The notes under the pieces: model-generated
Told to the model about the DNA's origin: nothing
The model's database searches: none
Seen by the model: only the letters and a program-made list of their open reading frames with translations
Made by a program: the position numbers and the translations under genes
From: Verticillium longisporum
Lineage: Eukaryota > Ascomycota > Sordariomycetes > Glomerellales > Plectosphaerellaceae
Length of the DNA stretch: 64,000 nucleotides
Assembly (NCBI GenBank): GCA_019188255.1
Contig: JAETXT010000001.1
Location: 992,001-1,056,000 of the forward strand
Direction of reading: 5' to 3'
In this document: positions 1 through 10,809 of the stretch, one piece after another
Layout of the letters: each line of letters starts with the position of its first letter
Position numbering within the stretch: the stretch's first letter is position 1

Positions 1-488
1 CCTCTGGGTCCTCGGTTTCTTTCACTGCCTTTCCCTTTGAGACAACAGAAAGAGGGATCTACGGGATCGGGCTCTGGAGCCATGGGGCGAATTCCAGGGG
101 TTGGAAAGGGCCTATATAGAAATGACGTCGTAAGCGCCGCTCTATCCGCCCTTCGGGGATGAAACCACCCCACCGCAGGCCGCCGTGAGGGAAGACCCCT
201 GGCACCAGCGATGCACTGGCTCGCAGTGCTTGAACTTCGGCGTGGCAGTGCATCCTGCGTCGTCCTGCGATGAATGGGCTTCGAGAGCCTCCATCCCGGT
301 TGTCCACACTTGTCGATCCTTTGAACAATAGCCGGGTGGACAGCCACAGGATCTGCCCTTTGAGCCGGGGTCTGGAATGGCTGCGCTCTGCAACACGACA
401 AACAAGAGGAATGGGACGAAAAAAAGAGTGGCTTGTTTGAGTGAGCATGGACATTGTATGCCATCGAAACTTGTCCATCCCCTATTTC
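1..488. other. Left-edge stretch without a recognised gene
   Basis: Open frames here run antisense to one another and show no familiar motif. It is downstream of the DUF4267 gene on the minus strand and probably holds its 3' region. Confidence 0.5.
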
Positions 489-884
489 CTAGCGGACAGG
501 ACCCTGCGTCAAGCCGGCAAACCCCAGAGCAGAAAAGGTGCCGGCACCCACGAACCGAAAGACGGCCCACCCATGGAAGCCCTCGTTCCACACGACACAA
601 GCGTCGACAAGAGCCAGTGAGCCGGCCATGACCCCCATGATGGTGTCGACAACGTCGTACTGGCCACGCGCGTAGAAAAGCGCCATGATGAGGCTGAGGC
701 TCACGGTGCGGGCGTGGCCGACACGGGCGACGGGCCACATCTCGGGGCGGTCGGCGATGCGGGCGGGGAAGCCGAAGTGGATGAGGCTGGTGCGCGGGTT
801 GGCGAGGGACCAGGCGCCGCCGAGACCCATGGCACAGGTTGCGTAGAGCGCCGGGATGTGTCGGAGTGAGATGTCGTTGAACAT
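489..884 (-). CDS. DUF4267-type small integral membrane protein
   Basis: An uninterrupted 131-residue frame begins with MFNDIS and reads as a small four-helix membrane protein. Hydrophobic stretches lie near residues 11-30, 60-72, 80-97 and 106-125. The pattern of an N-terminal GLGGAWSL segment, a central arginine-rich loop (PEMWPVARVGHART) and a C-terminal Gly/Ala-rich helix fits the DUF4267 family of short fungal membrane proteins, some of which sit beside oxidoreductases in secondary-metabolite loci. Its biochemical role is unknown. No intron is needed. The nearest neighbour is the NAD-dependent epimerase-like gene on the same strand about 600 bp upstream, but nothing shows that they act together. 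The family call rests on overall pattern, not on a decisive motif. Confidence 0.7.
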   Translation of the reverse strand: MFNDISLRHIPALYATCAMGLGGAWSLANPRTSLIHFGFPARIADRPEMWPVARVGHARTVSLSLIMALFYARGQYDVVDTIMGVMAGSLALVDACVVWNEGFHGWAVFRFVGAGTFSALGFAGLTQGPVR

Positions 885-1484
885 GTCTGCGGTTTTGGAA
901 TGTGAGATGAGATGGCTCCTTGATTTGCTCTGAAAGCTCTCGTAGCCCTGAAGTACTTATCTATGTGCCTTGCCTTTGGGGAGGGAAAGGGCCATGATGA
1001 CGTGAGATGGAAGGATGTACGACTTGTGGGGTTGAAGAAATACTGAATGAATCCTAATAGTTTCTACCGAAGGTACCTACCTAAGGTAGGTACCTTCCCA
1101 GGATCGGAGCTGTGGTCTCGCAGCTCCCGGAGAAGGAAGCAGGCGACTGCCATCGTGGGCACCTGCCCTGGGCCCTGTGTGTGTTGCAGTCAGGGCAGGA
1201 GAGCCCAGACTCGACTACTACCATCAATCAAGCCAGATATGCGTCAACTTTCCTGGACGACAATTGAAAAGCAAAACTGACTTCCTCAAACCCACATTTC
1301 TCTACAGCACCCCGATTATTGTATTTGAAAACGCCCGGAATGTGGTCGTTGCATCTTTCGAATCGGGACATTACCTGCAGATAGGTAGGTCCTGGACTTC
1401 GGGAATCTGACGTGTAACGGGGCAGCTAGGTCCCTCCATGACTACCACTGCCGTTATCTGCACCCATTATAGCACCCAGTATAC
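885..1484. other. Intergenic region with a GGTACCT palindromic motif
   Basis: No gene is seen. Positions 1069-1098 hold a nested palindrome of AGGTACCT and ACCTTAGGT units. The same motif recurs near 37350, 53135 and 62560. Confidence 0.5.
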
Positions 1485-2602
1485 TCACTGAAAAAGTACC
1501 GGCACTTCCTCCTTGTACCCCTTCTCCTTGCCCTCCGCAAGGTACGGGTCGAAAGACTTCGCCGTGCCCACAGCGCACTCCTCAAACGGAAGATATTCCT
1601 GTCCACTGAGCTCAGTCCACCGGCTGCCATCCATGCCTACCTCCTCGGGCCCCCACGTCACAAAGTCGGCAGGGTATCCCTCTCCCGGCATTCCCTCCCG
1701 GATGACACCCTTCCGCTCAGGGATTTTCTCCCGCAGAACGTCCGCAAAAGCCTGACGCCCGACCCGGTAGGCGGCCAGCAGGAACCTCCGCCCCTTAGCC
1801 TTCTCTGGCTTCTGCACGCCAAAGACAATCGCTCTCGCGACGTCCCGCACGTCGACCCAGGTCGGCATGGGGAACTCGTCAGGCCACACGGCGCCCGCGT
1901 AGATGTACCACACCGTCTTCATGCTGGGCGTCATGCTCTCCGGCTCCGCAGGCCTCACGAGGATCGGACCGGCCACAAAGGAAGGGCTACCCACTGCCCC
2001 TGTAAAGCACGACTTGCGCGGGGGGTCTCCGAGATGGTCCCAGAACACCTGCTCCTCGCCGACCCTAACCGCCCCGTACAACAGGCCGAGGCCGGCCCCG
2101 TCGCCAGCCTGCAACGAGAGGTCAATGTATTCGGTGTAAAACTCGTCACCGGTGTAGCGGTAGCCCGGCTCGTCTTGAAGGCGCATCATGGCGGCGAGGG
2201 ACGAGACGAGAACGACCGATTTGAGGGTGGCGCCGGCGTGGGCCTCGGCGGAGGAGAGGAGATTTTCGGTGCTCCTTCTGGCGCGCTCGATGATGGCTTT
2301 GGGGCCGCCGACGTATTCGTCGAAGCGAAGGCCGGGGGAGATGTGTGGGCGATGGCATGGACGCCCTTTACGGCGTCATCAAAGGCACCGTTGGCGTTGA
2401 AGTCGGGAATCTCAATGACTTGCAGCAGGCCAGCGTCGATGTGAGACTGGAAAGCTTCAGAGAGACTGGCCTGATGCTTGTCGATAGACCGAACGGTGCC
2501 CCTGACTTGGTAGCCGGCGGCGATGAAGGCGGCTGTTGCGGTCGAGCCGATATGGCCGTTGACGCCCGTCACGAGGACAATGGGAGAAGCCTGCGACGCC
2601 AT
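1485..2602 (-). CDS. NAD(P)-dependent epimerase/reductase, extended SDR, frame broken
   Basis: The N-terminus shows an extended-SDR Rossmann motif, VTGVNGHIGS at residues 11-20, followed by the RGTVRS segment usual for NADPH-preferring members. Downstream the frame continues with VVLVSSLAAM and the substrate-domain motif WVDVRDVARA. The family reduces ketones or aldehydes, or acts on sugar and flavonol substrates; the substrate here is unknown. The reading frame breaks near 2335-2340 at a run of five C. The frame starting at 2602 runs into low-complexity sequence, while the next frame supplies the expected continuation (GGPKAIIERARRSTENLL), so one base appears to be missing. The catalytic-type Tyr motif reads YGAVR rather than YxxxK, which may weaken activity. 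No intron signal explains the frame change. Length with repair would be about 372 residues, normal for the family. Confidence 0.75.
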
Positions 2603-5600
2603 TGTATACTGTCTGGCCGTAGGAATATCCAGGTGAGTGGTCAGATGGACGAGAAGACGATGAAGGAGAAGAATCGGTTCCTACAATGAACTTGAGGCGT
2701 GGCAGGGCGGATGTAGTAGTAGCAGGCCCCTTCTTGATCTTGCTGACAGGACCCGTCATCTTACCCCTCCTTTCCCCCCTGACCCCTATGCGGCGAACAA
2801 TCAGGTTGGGAACAATGGCCGACAGAACCCACGAAATGCTGACGCTGGAGGCTCCCCAAGCCTCGGCAGCTTACCAGGCACCGCTCTCTTATCCGCGCAT
2901 ACATGACTGATCATCTCGACGGACTTGAAACTCAGGCCGCCCACCAGTTAGTCAAGCTCTCCCCTATTGCCCCGTGGCGCGTGGTATCGTGGTGTTATCG
3001 TGGCCGCCGTACTGACTGACTCGCTTGGTCATCTGTGTTGCCGGATTAGGCGTGCAAAGGGGGAGACGGGTGCCTGTCATAGGTCATGGCAGTGGTGGCA
3101 CGTTCGGGCTAACGGCCCCCCGCACGCACCACGAAGCGTGTAATGCTATTTGCCAGAGGGCCGGCCACTGGTGTGTGCTGAAGCGAATCCGGCACTGGCT
3201 GGCGGCATAGTGAAGGAAATCTACCTAGACGGACAGCAAGAAATAACAGATCAAATGTCTGAGGTATCTGGTTAGGTACACTGGTCAAGTGTGAGCCTCT
3301 CAAATATGCCATCAAAGGCCGTCAAACGTTTCGCTCACCATATTCACAGCCATAGCAACGATGCGTTGGATGACGTGGACTGGCAGACATCTCCTACGCC
3401 GAAATACACCCATTGATCACGACTCACGACAGCCAGGTTCAAGCACCTGGGTAGGGCACTTGGCTCACTGAATCCCACAACTGGTGGTGTGGTTTGAGTA
3501 AAGTCAAGTTCAAGCACCCGACCATCGCGTCAACGCAGCCGACATTCTCGTGCAAAAGCTGGGCCGCGCTCATCATACTCACCTCGCTCACCGCTTCGGC
3601 CGCTGCCTCGCTCACAGCTCGCCCATGGTGACACCGGGCCACTGTCAACTGCTTCGGTCTGCTCGGGGACCTGGCCGCCAACCGCCCGATCCGTGCCTGG
3701 TCGTCATGATGCGTAGTTGACCCGGAAGATCAGCGAGAAAATGGCATCATGTGATTGCATCCTTATGCAGGTTTCGTCACAATGTATTCTAGGTATACTT
3801 GTTGGTTCGGCGAAAGAGTTCGTCGGCTTGCTTCCCCGGGCGCGTCGCGTCGTCTGATCCCGGCAAGGAGGGAACGTCTCGCAGGCCATGGCGAGCCTCT
3901 ACAGCCCTGCGCACAGGGGAGAATCTCGGGCATCTACGTACAGCCCTGTCGGCAGGGGGTCCAGGCTCGCCTCACCCCTATGGAGATATCCGCTCGCTCC
4001 CGACGGCCTCCTGGGCCCGAGCTGGCCGTTGGCCATCGTGGCCGCCCCATGGCCAAGAGGCGATTCTGGCGATGCTCACATTTGACAATTACCTACAGCT
4101 CGATGGCGCCACTGGCCGTCGATCTCGCCCTGTCGTTAGCCATGTTGCGAAGGGTAGCACCCGCGAAAATGGCAAGATGAGGATCTGAGACAACAACACT
4201 GCAGCTCCCCTGGCGACGACGGTTGGGGTCGGGAGTGGCATGCAATGCGAGTTGCTCTGGCCTTCTTGCCAAGGCTCTTCCTTTCTTGCATCACCGTGTC
4301 GTCGAGTCGTCGCATCGGCCATTTTCTCCTCGGTCCAAGTAGATCCCCACTTGGCTTGTAACCACCCGGCCTGTGAGGAGGACACAATTCGCCATGCCGC
4401 AGCTCGGCGTAAGATTGTATCTCTCCACGCTCCGACCTCGAGAACGGATTCCGTTGGACGTCCCTGGGCGTCGCTTCGCTGCTGATGAGCAAACTGCCAA
4501 AGTACCTTGGTGATGAACAGGGGACATGATAACGGGCCAAGACACGGTGTTCCTCTCTTGATGAGGGGACCCATCGTGTTTTTGTGACCTCCCTCTTTCA
4601 TCCTGGTAGGGATGCCTCGCTCACTTCTATCAGTTTTCCAGAACCAACGACTCGCCCTCGTGAGACCTGATGGCCAAGTCCGTTGTCACCCTGCGAAACG
4701 CCCTCCCTGGAGAAAACCGCCAACGGCCGCCTCCAGGGCCTTAATCAGCCTAAAGATGGCCCACCAATTGTCCTTGTTGAAAGCCTCCAGCGCCGCTGGA
4801 GATACGGTCGCTGGGTGCCCTGCCTTGCTCGGACGACGTGCCGGAGCGATCGCCCGCCATCGCGGAGTCAATCGATTACTATTGCTACCTTACATTCGCC
4901 GAGATCACTTTGCGCAGGGTGGCTTGGGTGGCATCACTCTCCTGGACCAGGCCTTGGTCGACCAATTTTCAGAGCTCGATACCCAATGAACTGCGGCTGA
5001 GGCCCGTGTCGTCCGCTATCGAGCTCCATCGTCCATTGTCTTACGCAGGGACCAGCCTGGATGAGCGAGCCGGCGCCGAGCAAGATGATGCTCCGCTTCG
5101 ACTCAGACGCCATGTCGTGCATCATACATCCTGATTCGGTCCGTCCCCAGACTTTGCAGGCAGGGTGCGCCGCTTCACCAGCACGAGAGAGAGGCTAATG
5201 ACACGATGGCTTCTGCAGGAGGCTTGCACAACACGCACTCTGTAACGATTTTGGGTGCCAGTTGGCGGCGTGCGTCCTGACAGGGGCGTCGTGGTCATGA
5301 TGATATGCAGTCCACGCACCTGCACCGCACCCCTTGCATCGACCCTGTTCCCTTACTCCTGACTATGCTCACTGAACATGTCGGGTTGTAATGATTGTCG
5401 CTCCTGACATGAGGTAGGCCGAGCGTGTTGATATAACAGACCAGAGCACTCCATTCTTGCCCTTTCATCCGCACCGCCCATTGCATTTGGCACTCTTTCT
5501 GCACAACACTTCCCATACCTACATCCCCTTGACTACACGGGGGTCTCTACTTTGTCTTGCTCCGAATCTGACCAGCCTCAAACCGACGAGCAGAGCGTAC

Positions 5601-5671
5601 CCATAACTGCTCCCGCTCCTCCATTCTACTCGGCCCGCGCCTAGCCTGTAGCGCCCGTCCCCAACTTTAAG
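2603..5671. other. Three-kilobase gene-poor region
   Basis: Many short overlapping frames occur on both strands, the longest being 170 codons on the minus strand at 4089-4601, but none has a recognisable domain, a plausible splice pattern or a frame bias that excludes its antisense partner. I see no RNA gene, repeat array or transposon ends. Confidence 0.5.
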
Positions 5672-6565
5672 ATGGCAGTGGCAACGCTGTCCCGTGTTCC
5701 GCAGCATCGGCGCGAACTCAGCAAAGGCCGGCTGTCGCACAAGCCAGACATGGGCCCGGCCGTACCATCACGATGGATGACCTTCTTCCTGGGGCTACCC
5801 GAACCTGTGAGAGACTGCCTATTTCAGCACCTTGATTATACGACATCCTGCAACCTGGCCATGGTGTGCCGGTTCTTCGCCGACTCTGTCCAGCCCTGGA
5901 GAGCCGACGTCGAGGATAAAGTGGCCGCCGTGTTCCAGGCCGAGAGGTACTTCGCTCAGCACTTTCCCGGCACGGGCCACGACCGCGAGGACCCCAAGGC
6001 CGAGTCCCAGGGCAACTTTGGCTGCTTCCTCTGCCACCGCGTCCGGGGTCCCGAGCACTTTGACAGCGAGCAGCCGACCACGGCCATCATGCACCAGATT
6101 GGCCTGCGCCCGGACGTCATCGCCAGGAGCCGCCGCACGTACAGGGGCTGCGCGCCCGACAAGTGCGTCCAGCATGACGCCGTCGCAGGCGGCGCCAGGG
6201 GCGACCGGGCCCTGTGGCTCTGCTCGTGCCGGTCCTCGCTCATCCACGCTGCTGGGGACTTTACGCGGGACGACGACAGACGCCTCGTCGTCGCAAAACC
6301 GTCACGGCGCGTGCATCTACGGCGGTTTTGCGTCGAGTGCGGCGTGCAGACGAATCTTCACAGGACGGGCGACCAGCTCACGACGAAGACGGGCCGCGAG
6401 CTGTGGGTTTGCTCGTGTCGGTGCGTCTGGGTCAAGGGCAACACGTTGAGTTCGCGACAGTGTCCACGATGTGGTGATCGGTGTCTCAGCTCGGTTAAGT
6501 CGAGTCGGCACACCCCAACTCGGGCGGTCGCGAGGCGGAGACAAGTACATTCACTGTGGACTTGA
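5672..6565 (+). CDS. F-box protein with cysteine-rich zinc-binding C-terminus
   Basis: A single 297-residue frame. An F-box lies at about residues 36-72 (FLGLPEPVRDCLFQHLDY followed by CNLAMVCRFF), the Skp1-binding module of SCF ubiquitin ligases. After it come several Cys pairs: CFLCH near residue 117, a CSCRSS segment, and a C-terminal cluster CVECG, CSCRC and CPRCG that looks like one or two zinc-ribbon folds. This layout is common in expanded fungal F-box families whose targets are mostly unknown. A role in substrate recruitment for ubiquitylation is inferred from the F-box only. The C-terminal tail is basic. There is no intron and the initiator is the first ATG in the frame. It is not next to genes suggesting a pathway. 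Confidence 0.8.
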   Translation: MAVATLSRVPQHRRELSKGRLSHKPDMGPAVPSRWMTFFLGLPEPVRDCLFQHLDYTTSCNLAMVCRFFADSVQPWRADVEDKVAAVFQAERYFAQHFPGTGHDREDPKAESQGNFGCFLCHRVRGPEHFDSEQPTTAIMHQIGLRPDVIARSRRTYRGCAPDKCVQHDAVAGGARGDRALWLCSCRSSLIHAAGDFTRDDDRRLVVAKPSRRVHLRRFCVECGVQTNLHRTGDQLTTKTGRELWVCSCRCVWVKGNTLSSRQCPRCGDRCLSSVKSSRHTPTRAVARRRQVHSLWT

Positions 6566-7222
6566 AGGGCTCTGGATGGGATAGCCAATGCCTGTAAGCA
6601 AACAGTCGAGCCTGACAAGTGTTTGCGTCCCGAGCATAGCATTGACTGTCGCCCACAGGTCTCGTCGTCACGCTGGACTCGGCGAGATGTTCATAATTCC
6701 TCTGCTGGCTAGAGGATGTTGTCTTACAAAAAGATCTGGTGAAAGTAATGAAATGGCGAGAAGGACTTGAGAAAGGTCAAATACAGAAGAAGACACAGAG
6801 AGCGATCTGACACGATGCGGCGGGCATTGCATTTTCGGCGTTAGGCTTGGAGTTTAGCGATTGATACTTGATAATGTGCGGCGGTGCGCCGATGTACAAC
6901 ACGTCGTTAGCAGTCTGCGCCTCCTTGAAGCCTTTCGTGACGGTGGCCCAGCTTGCCCATCCTATCAAGAGAGTAAAAGGGTGGCTGGTCAACTGCGGAC
7001 TGCCCCGATGCAGGGTCGGCTGCATGGGTGCTTGGCGTGAGCCGCGATACCATTGGTAGGAGGATGGCTCGACGGCATGATCCTTCGCTTCTGGCGAATG
7101 AAATGTGGTGGAAACCGCGCGACTTCGCTTTCAGCTCATGCGATCCAGCTTGCATCTCTCCCACCCTCGAGCCGCTGCGCGGGACGTTGCCCAGCAGACT
7201 ACAACGGCCGCGTCGCAATGGA
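6566..7222. other. Intergenic region, no gene seen
   Basis: This lies between two plus-strand genes. It probably contains the 3' end of the F-box gene and the promoter of the next gene. No repeat or RNA gene is recognised. Confidence 0.5.
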
Positions 7223-8380
7223 ATGGCCGAACCCATCGGAGCCATCAGCGGCGTAGCCGGCCTCATCATCTTCGCCACGAACCTCAGCGTCGGCATCAGC
7301 CGGCGCATCGACGCCGTCCGCGGGCTGCCGCGGACGCTGCAGGCGCTGTCGGCCGATCTCAAGGGCTTCGTCTCCGTCCTCGGCACCCTCCAGGGCTACC
7401 TCGACCACGAGGACACGAAGCAGGGCGTGCTCCACCCGGGCACGGTCGACGAGCTGGCCGACGTGCTCGAGGACTGCATCCGGGTCTTCACCGAGCTCAA
7501 CCAGCAGCTGAACAGGGACCTGAACGGATCCGGCGAGGCCTCGGTCGATGCCAAGATGAGCGCGTGGCGGCGCCTTCGGCTGTCGTTCCGGGACAAGGAT
7601 TTCGAGGAGCTGAGGGCCAAGCTGGCGGCTCGGAAGCTGACGCTGACGGTTGCCGTGTCGGTCGCCAACTTGTGAGCACCCCAATCTCCATCTACCTACC
7701 TACCTTGTTCAGAGAGAAGCAAGGACGCCGTTGCTGACCCGGTTCATCAGCATCAACACGTCCTCCCACGTGGGCATGACGTGGCAGATGCAGAGCGATC
7801 TTCAGGTGATGAAGGCCGAGGTGTCCGCCGTGCTGCAGCGGCTCGAAACCATGCAGGCGAGCGCGTCTCTGCCCGCAGTCGCCGGCACGGCCAGCACCGC
7901 ACCGGGGTCCCATGGCTTGTCGCTGATGCGTCGAAGGAGCGGCAGCCACAAGAGGACCAGCCGCGCCGGTTCGAGACAGGGTACGTCGATCGAGGAAGCG
8001 GACGGCCCCCGGAGAGCTTGGCTCATGTTTGCACAGGACACTTGGTTTCGGAAACGGCGTCGGTGAGCTCTAGTCTTGTCAGCTTCCATACCGCTGCTTC
8101 GGCGGTTCTTCAGACTGCCGTCGGGGTGCCGACGTCCCCATACTATCACCAGCCTTCGACGGGGCTTGCGGGAACTTCGTATCAGTATCAACCTGCGGGA
8201 ACGGTCTTGCACGAAATGGACGGCGAGTCGACTTATGAGCAATACGATACCTTTACGCGTCGGAAGAGTACGCGCCGCGAGAGGTTGGGTGAAGACCAGG
8301 CGGCTCCAAACCAGATGTTCGACGAGGACTTGGCCGCACCGGTCTTGTCGGCAGCTGGTCACAGCGATCCGAGGTACTAA
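7223..8380 (+). CDS. Orphan STAND-type N-terminal (PigL_N/Helo-like) domain protein
   Basis: Three exons: 7223-7671, 7715-7980 and 8037-8380, giving 352 residues. The junctions are GTGAGC...AG (43 nt) and GTACGT...CAG (56 nt) and restore one continuous frame. The N-terminus MAEPIGAISGVAGL plus the helical segment through about residue 150 matches the fungal N-terminal domain found on STAND/NLR proteins (Helo-like, PigL_N). These are signalling or cell-death modules that normally precede NACHT and repeat domains. Here no NACHT P-loop or repeat region follows. Instead there is a predicted helix around MQSDLQVMKAEVSAVLQRLE, a basic Ser/Arg-rich stretch and a Tyr/Gln-rich tail. Such stand-alone versions can act as partners of full STAND proteins, but that is inference. 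The start was chosen at MAEPIG because the preceding residues in the frame are low-complexity. Confidence 0.75.
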
Positions 8381-9031
8381 GTGGCCTTCGGTCAGCCGAG
8401 GGGCAATGGAGGGCTGGCTGTGACGCAGGAGGTGGCAATATGCCGGGGAAATCTGGCTTCAACATGGAAGTGAGTGACTGATTATTTTGGCTCTTGACAC
8501 AAGTGAAGCGCTGAAGCAGCAGGCTCAAGTCGCTTCTAGCCCGCAATAGATGGAGCAAGCCGAGCTGTGGCCTATATGCTGCCTGTTGAAAAGGAGGAAG
8601 GAGCTCTTTCCACCATTTTTCTCTTCTTCAATGACAGCCGTTCCAGCAAACATCAAACGTCCAAATATCAAACGTGTTTATTCACATGATATCTTACATG
8701 AAAGTCATTGAGACTGGACGAGGACAAAAGTGAACCGGACGAACATGACGGCAGGGAACGGATGACAGGGGGACAACGAGGTCGATCTAGATACCAGGCG
8801 CAGAGATCGACAACTCTTCGGTACCTTTGGTCAGTTTAATTACCTTGGATAACGAAGACCATATTGATGAACAACTTTTGTGCAGTCTCCCTCCATAGAG
8901 TCCGGCAAGAGAGGAAGTCAGAAGCCAACTTGGCACTTCAGAAGCGCCCATCTTCAGTCGCCGAAGATCCCGCCGAATCTTTACCATATACCATTCTTAT
9001 TCTTCTCATCACTCAAGGCAAAGCATTTACC
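8381..9031. other. Intergenic region upstream of the SET gene
   Basis: No gene is recognised. It is probably the terminator of the preceding gene and the promoter and leader of the SET-domain gene. Confidence 0.45.
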
Positions 9032-10127
9032 ATGGATCTCTATAGCATGCAAAAGGTCCAACGAGAGACGGCACAGCCAAAACTGGTCTCGGCCAGTATC
9101 GACGCTCTACTCCACCCTTTCTCGAGCATGACACACACGACCCGCCAGATCAACGAGATGGTAGGCACCCAGAATACTTTCCAGGTACCGCAAGAGCCAT
9201 GGTTACTGCCTAGAAGGAGACATAATCTTGCCACTAACGTTCATAGCACGCGACCGCTACTATTCGCCGTGGTCGAGCCCCTCAGCTCAAAGCCTGGCCA
9301 AGCGAGGCCACCTCGAAGCGAGCCGCTCTCCTCTTGTTCGACAGTGAGTCGAGCGGCCTCAGTCTGCTTAACCACCCTTCTAGCGAGACGGATGAAGAGG
9401 AAAGCGAAGAAGAGAAGGGTGGTATTCTCCTCGCCGGCCTCCCCCGTCACACGGCCAACATCAAGCCCGGCCAGCCCCTCTTCAGCAACGAGTTTTTCGA
9501 AATCCGCAAGTCCCCGCTCGGCGGCATGGGCGCCTTTGCCGTACAAGACCTGAGCCCCGGCGACATGATCCTCACGGAACGCGCCATTGTCCGGTCCACC
9601 GACGTGGACAGGGACCTCATCCGAAACTTCACAAACCTGAGCCCCTCGGACCAGGGCCTCGTTCTCGACCTCGCCATGCACAAACCCAGCCGCATAGCCC
9701 ACGACGACTCGCTGCACACCCGACTCAAGGCCATCTTCACGACCAACTAGTAAGCATAACCCCCCTTCTTCACCACCGTGGCGCAAAAGGCCTGCGGACG
9801 ACGTGGCGCATCCCCCCGGCTGACGTGGCTAGTTTCGCCTGCACGACCAAGGCGCCCGGCCACGGCCTCTTCCTCGTCGCCTCGCGCTTCAACCACGCGT
9901 GCCGCCCGCGCATGAACGTCAACTATGGCTTCGACCGCGAGCGCGACGCCCTGGTCTTCACGGTGGCGGGCGGCCGGGTCCAGGCCGGCACGGAACTGAC
10001 CATCAACTACGGCAAGGACGCCGCGAGCCTGCGGGCCGTGTATGGGTTCGAGTGTGCGTGCGGCGGCGAGTGCAAGATTTCCCGGCAGAGGCAGGATGCG
10101 CGCGAGTGGGGGATTGACCTGCAGTGA
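9032..10127 (+). CDS. SET domain-containing protein
   Basis: Three exons, 9032-9160, 9247-9749 and 9833-10127, encode 308 residues. Introns are GTAGGC...TAG (86 nt) and GTAAGC...TAG (83 nt). The SET core is clear: the entry segment FFEIRKSPLGGMGAFA, the acidic ILTERAI strand, the catalytic-knot motif NHACRPRMNVNYG and the ELTINYG strand, then a post-SET-like CACGGEC. This is the fungal short SET subfamily whose members are predicted lysine methyltransferases, many with unknown targets. A Glu/Ser-rich segment (ETDEEESEEEKGG) precedes the SET core. The first exon is assigned from frame continuity and is less certain than the two SET exons. A minisatellite starts right after the stop codon. Confidence 0.82.
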
Positions 10128-10134
10128 CGACTAT

Positions 10135-10245
10135 GGGTTCTCAGGGGTCACTCATTGGGTTCTCAGGGGGTTACTCCATGGGTTCTCAGGGGTAACTCAT
10201 TGGGTTCTCAGGGGGTTACTCCATGGGTTCTCAGGGGGTAACGTG
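10135..10245 (+). repeat. Minisatellite of about 23 bp unit
   Basis: Five imperfect head-to-tail copies of a unit reading GGGTTCTCAGGGG followed by GTTACTCCAT or GTAACTCATT. It begins just after the stop codon of the SET gene, so it probably lies in the 3' untranslated region. Confidence 0.85.
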
Positions 10246-10809
10246 TGTCGTTTGCTTTCCTATGAGGTTGGATCTTTTGCTGAGCCTTGGATCACGGACG
10301 TGATGTAGGATGGCTTTGATTTTCGTGGAGGATATATCTGCGAAATGCGCGCGTCTGGCGTTGCTTTTGAATCCAACGACAAGTCTAGGAGCGCCTGGAA
10401 GCATCTCGCATGCGAACCGATCGCGCTTCTCTACAGGATGGCTCAGACGGTGCAGGGCAGAGTTTGCGATTTGACCCAGATTTATCCAAAGGTCGTTCTC
10501 AATCTATGGGAATCATACTGATTGCGCTTTTGATCCCCAAGCCCACAACCTCAGAGGGATAGTTCCACCTCGATACGGTGAAGTCACATTCCGCACCATA
10601 CATCTCGTTGGTAGAATCTGATACAGTCAAATCGTAAGGGGTAAGAAAGCACAGTTTCCATGTTTGGCTTCAGACTCGATTCTCTGACCAACTCATCATA
10701 CATTAAACCGACGCCGCTCTTGCACAGTGACTCCAAGCTCGCAAGGAAGCTGACCCCAATCATACCTCCAAACCATCATATCGTATCATGCTTGATCAGT
10801 CCGCCCCCC
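10246..10809. other. Intergenic region between convergent genes
   Basis: No gene is seen between the SET gene and the 3' end of the minus-strand transcription factor gene. Confidence 0.5.

Noticed and set aside
142..738. A 198-codon frame overlapping the DUF4267 gene
   Set aside because: Shadow of the DUF4267 frame; it lacks any motif and has an unnatural Arg/His/Cys-rich composition.
4089..4601. A 170-codon minus-strand frame
   Set aside because: No domain, and frames on the opposite strand are nearly as long.
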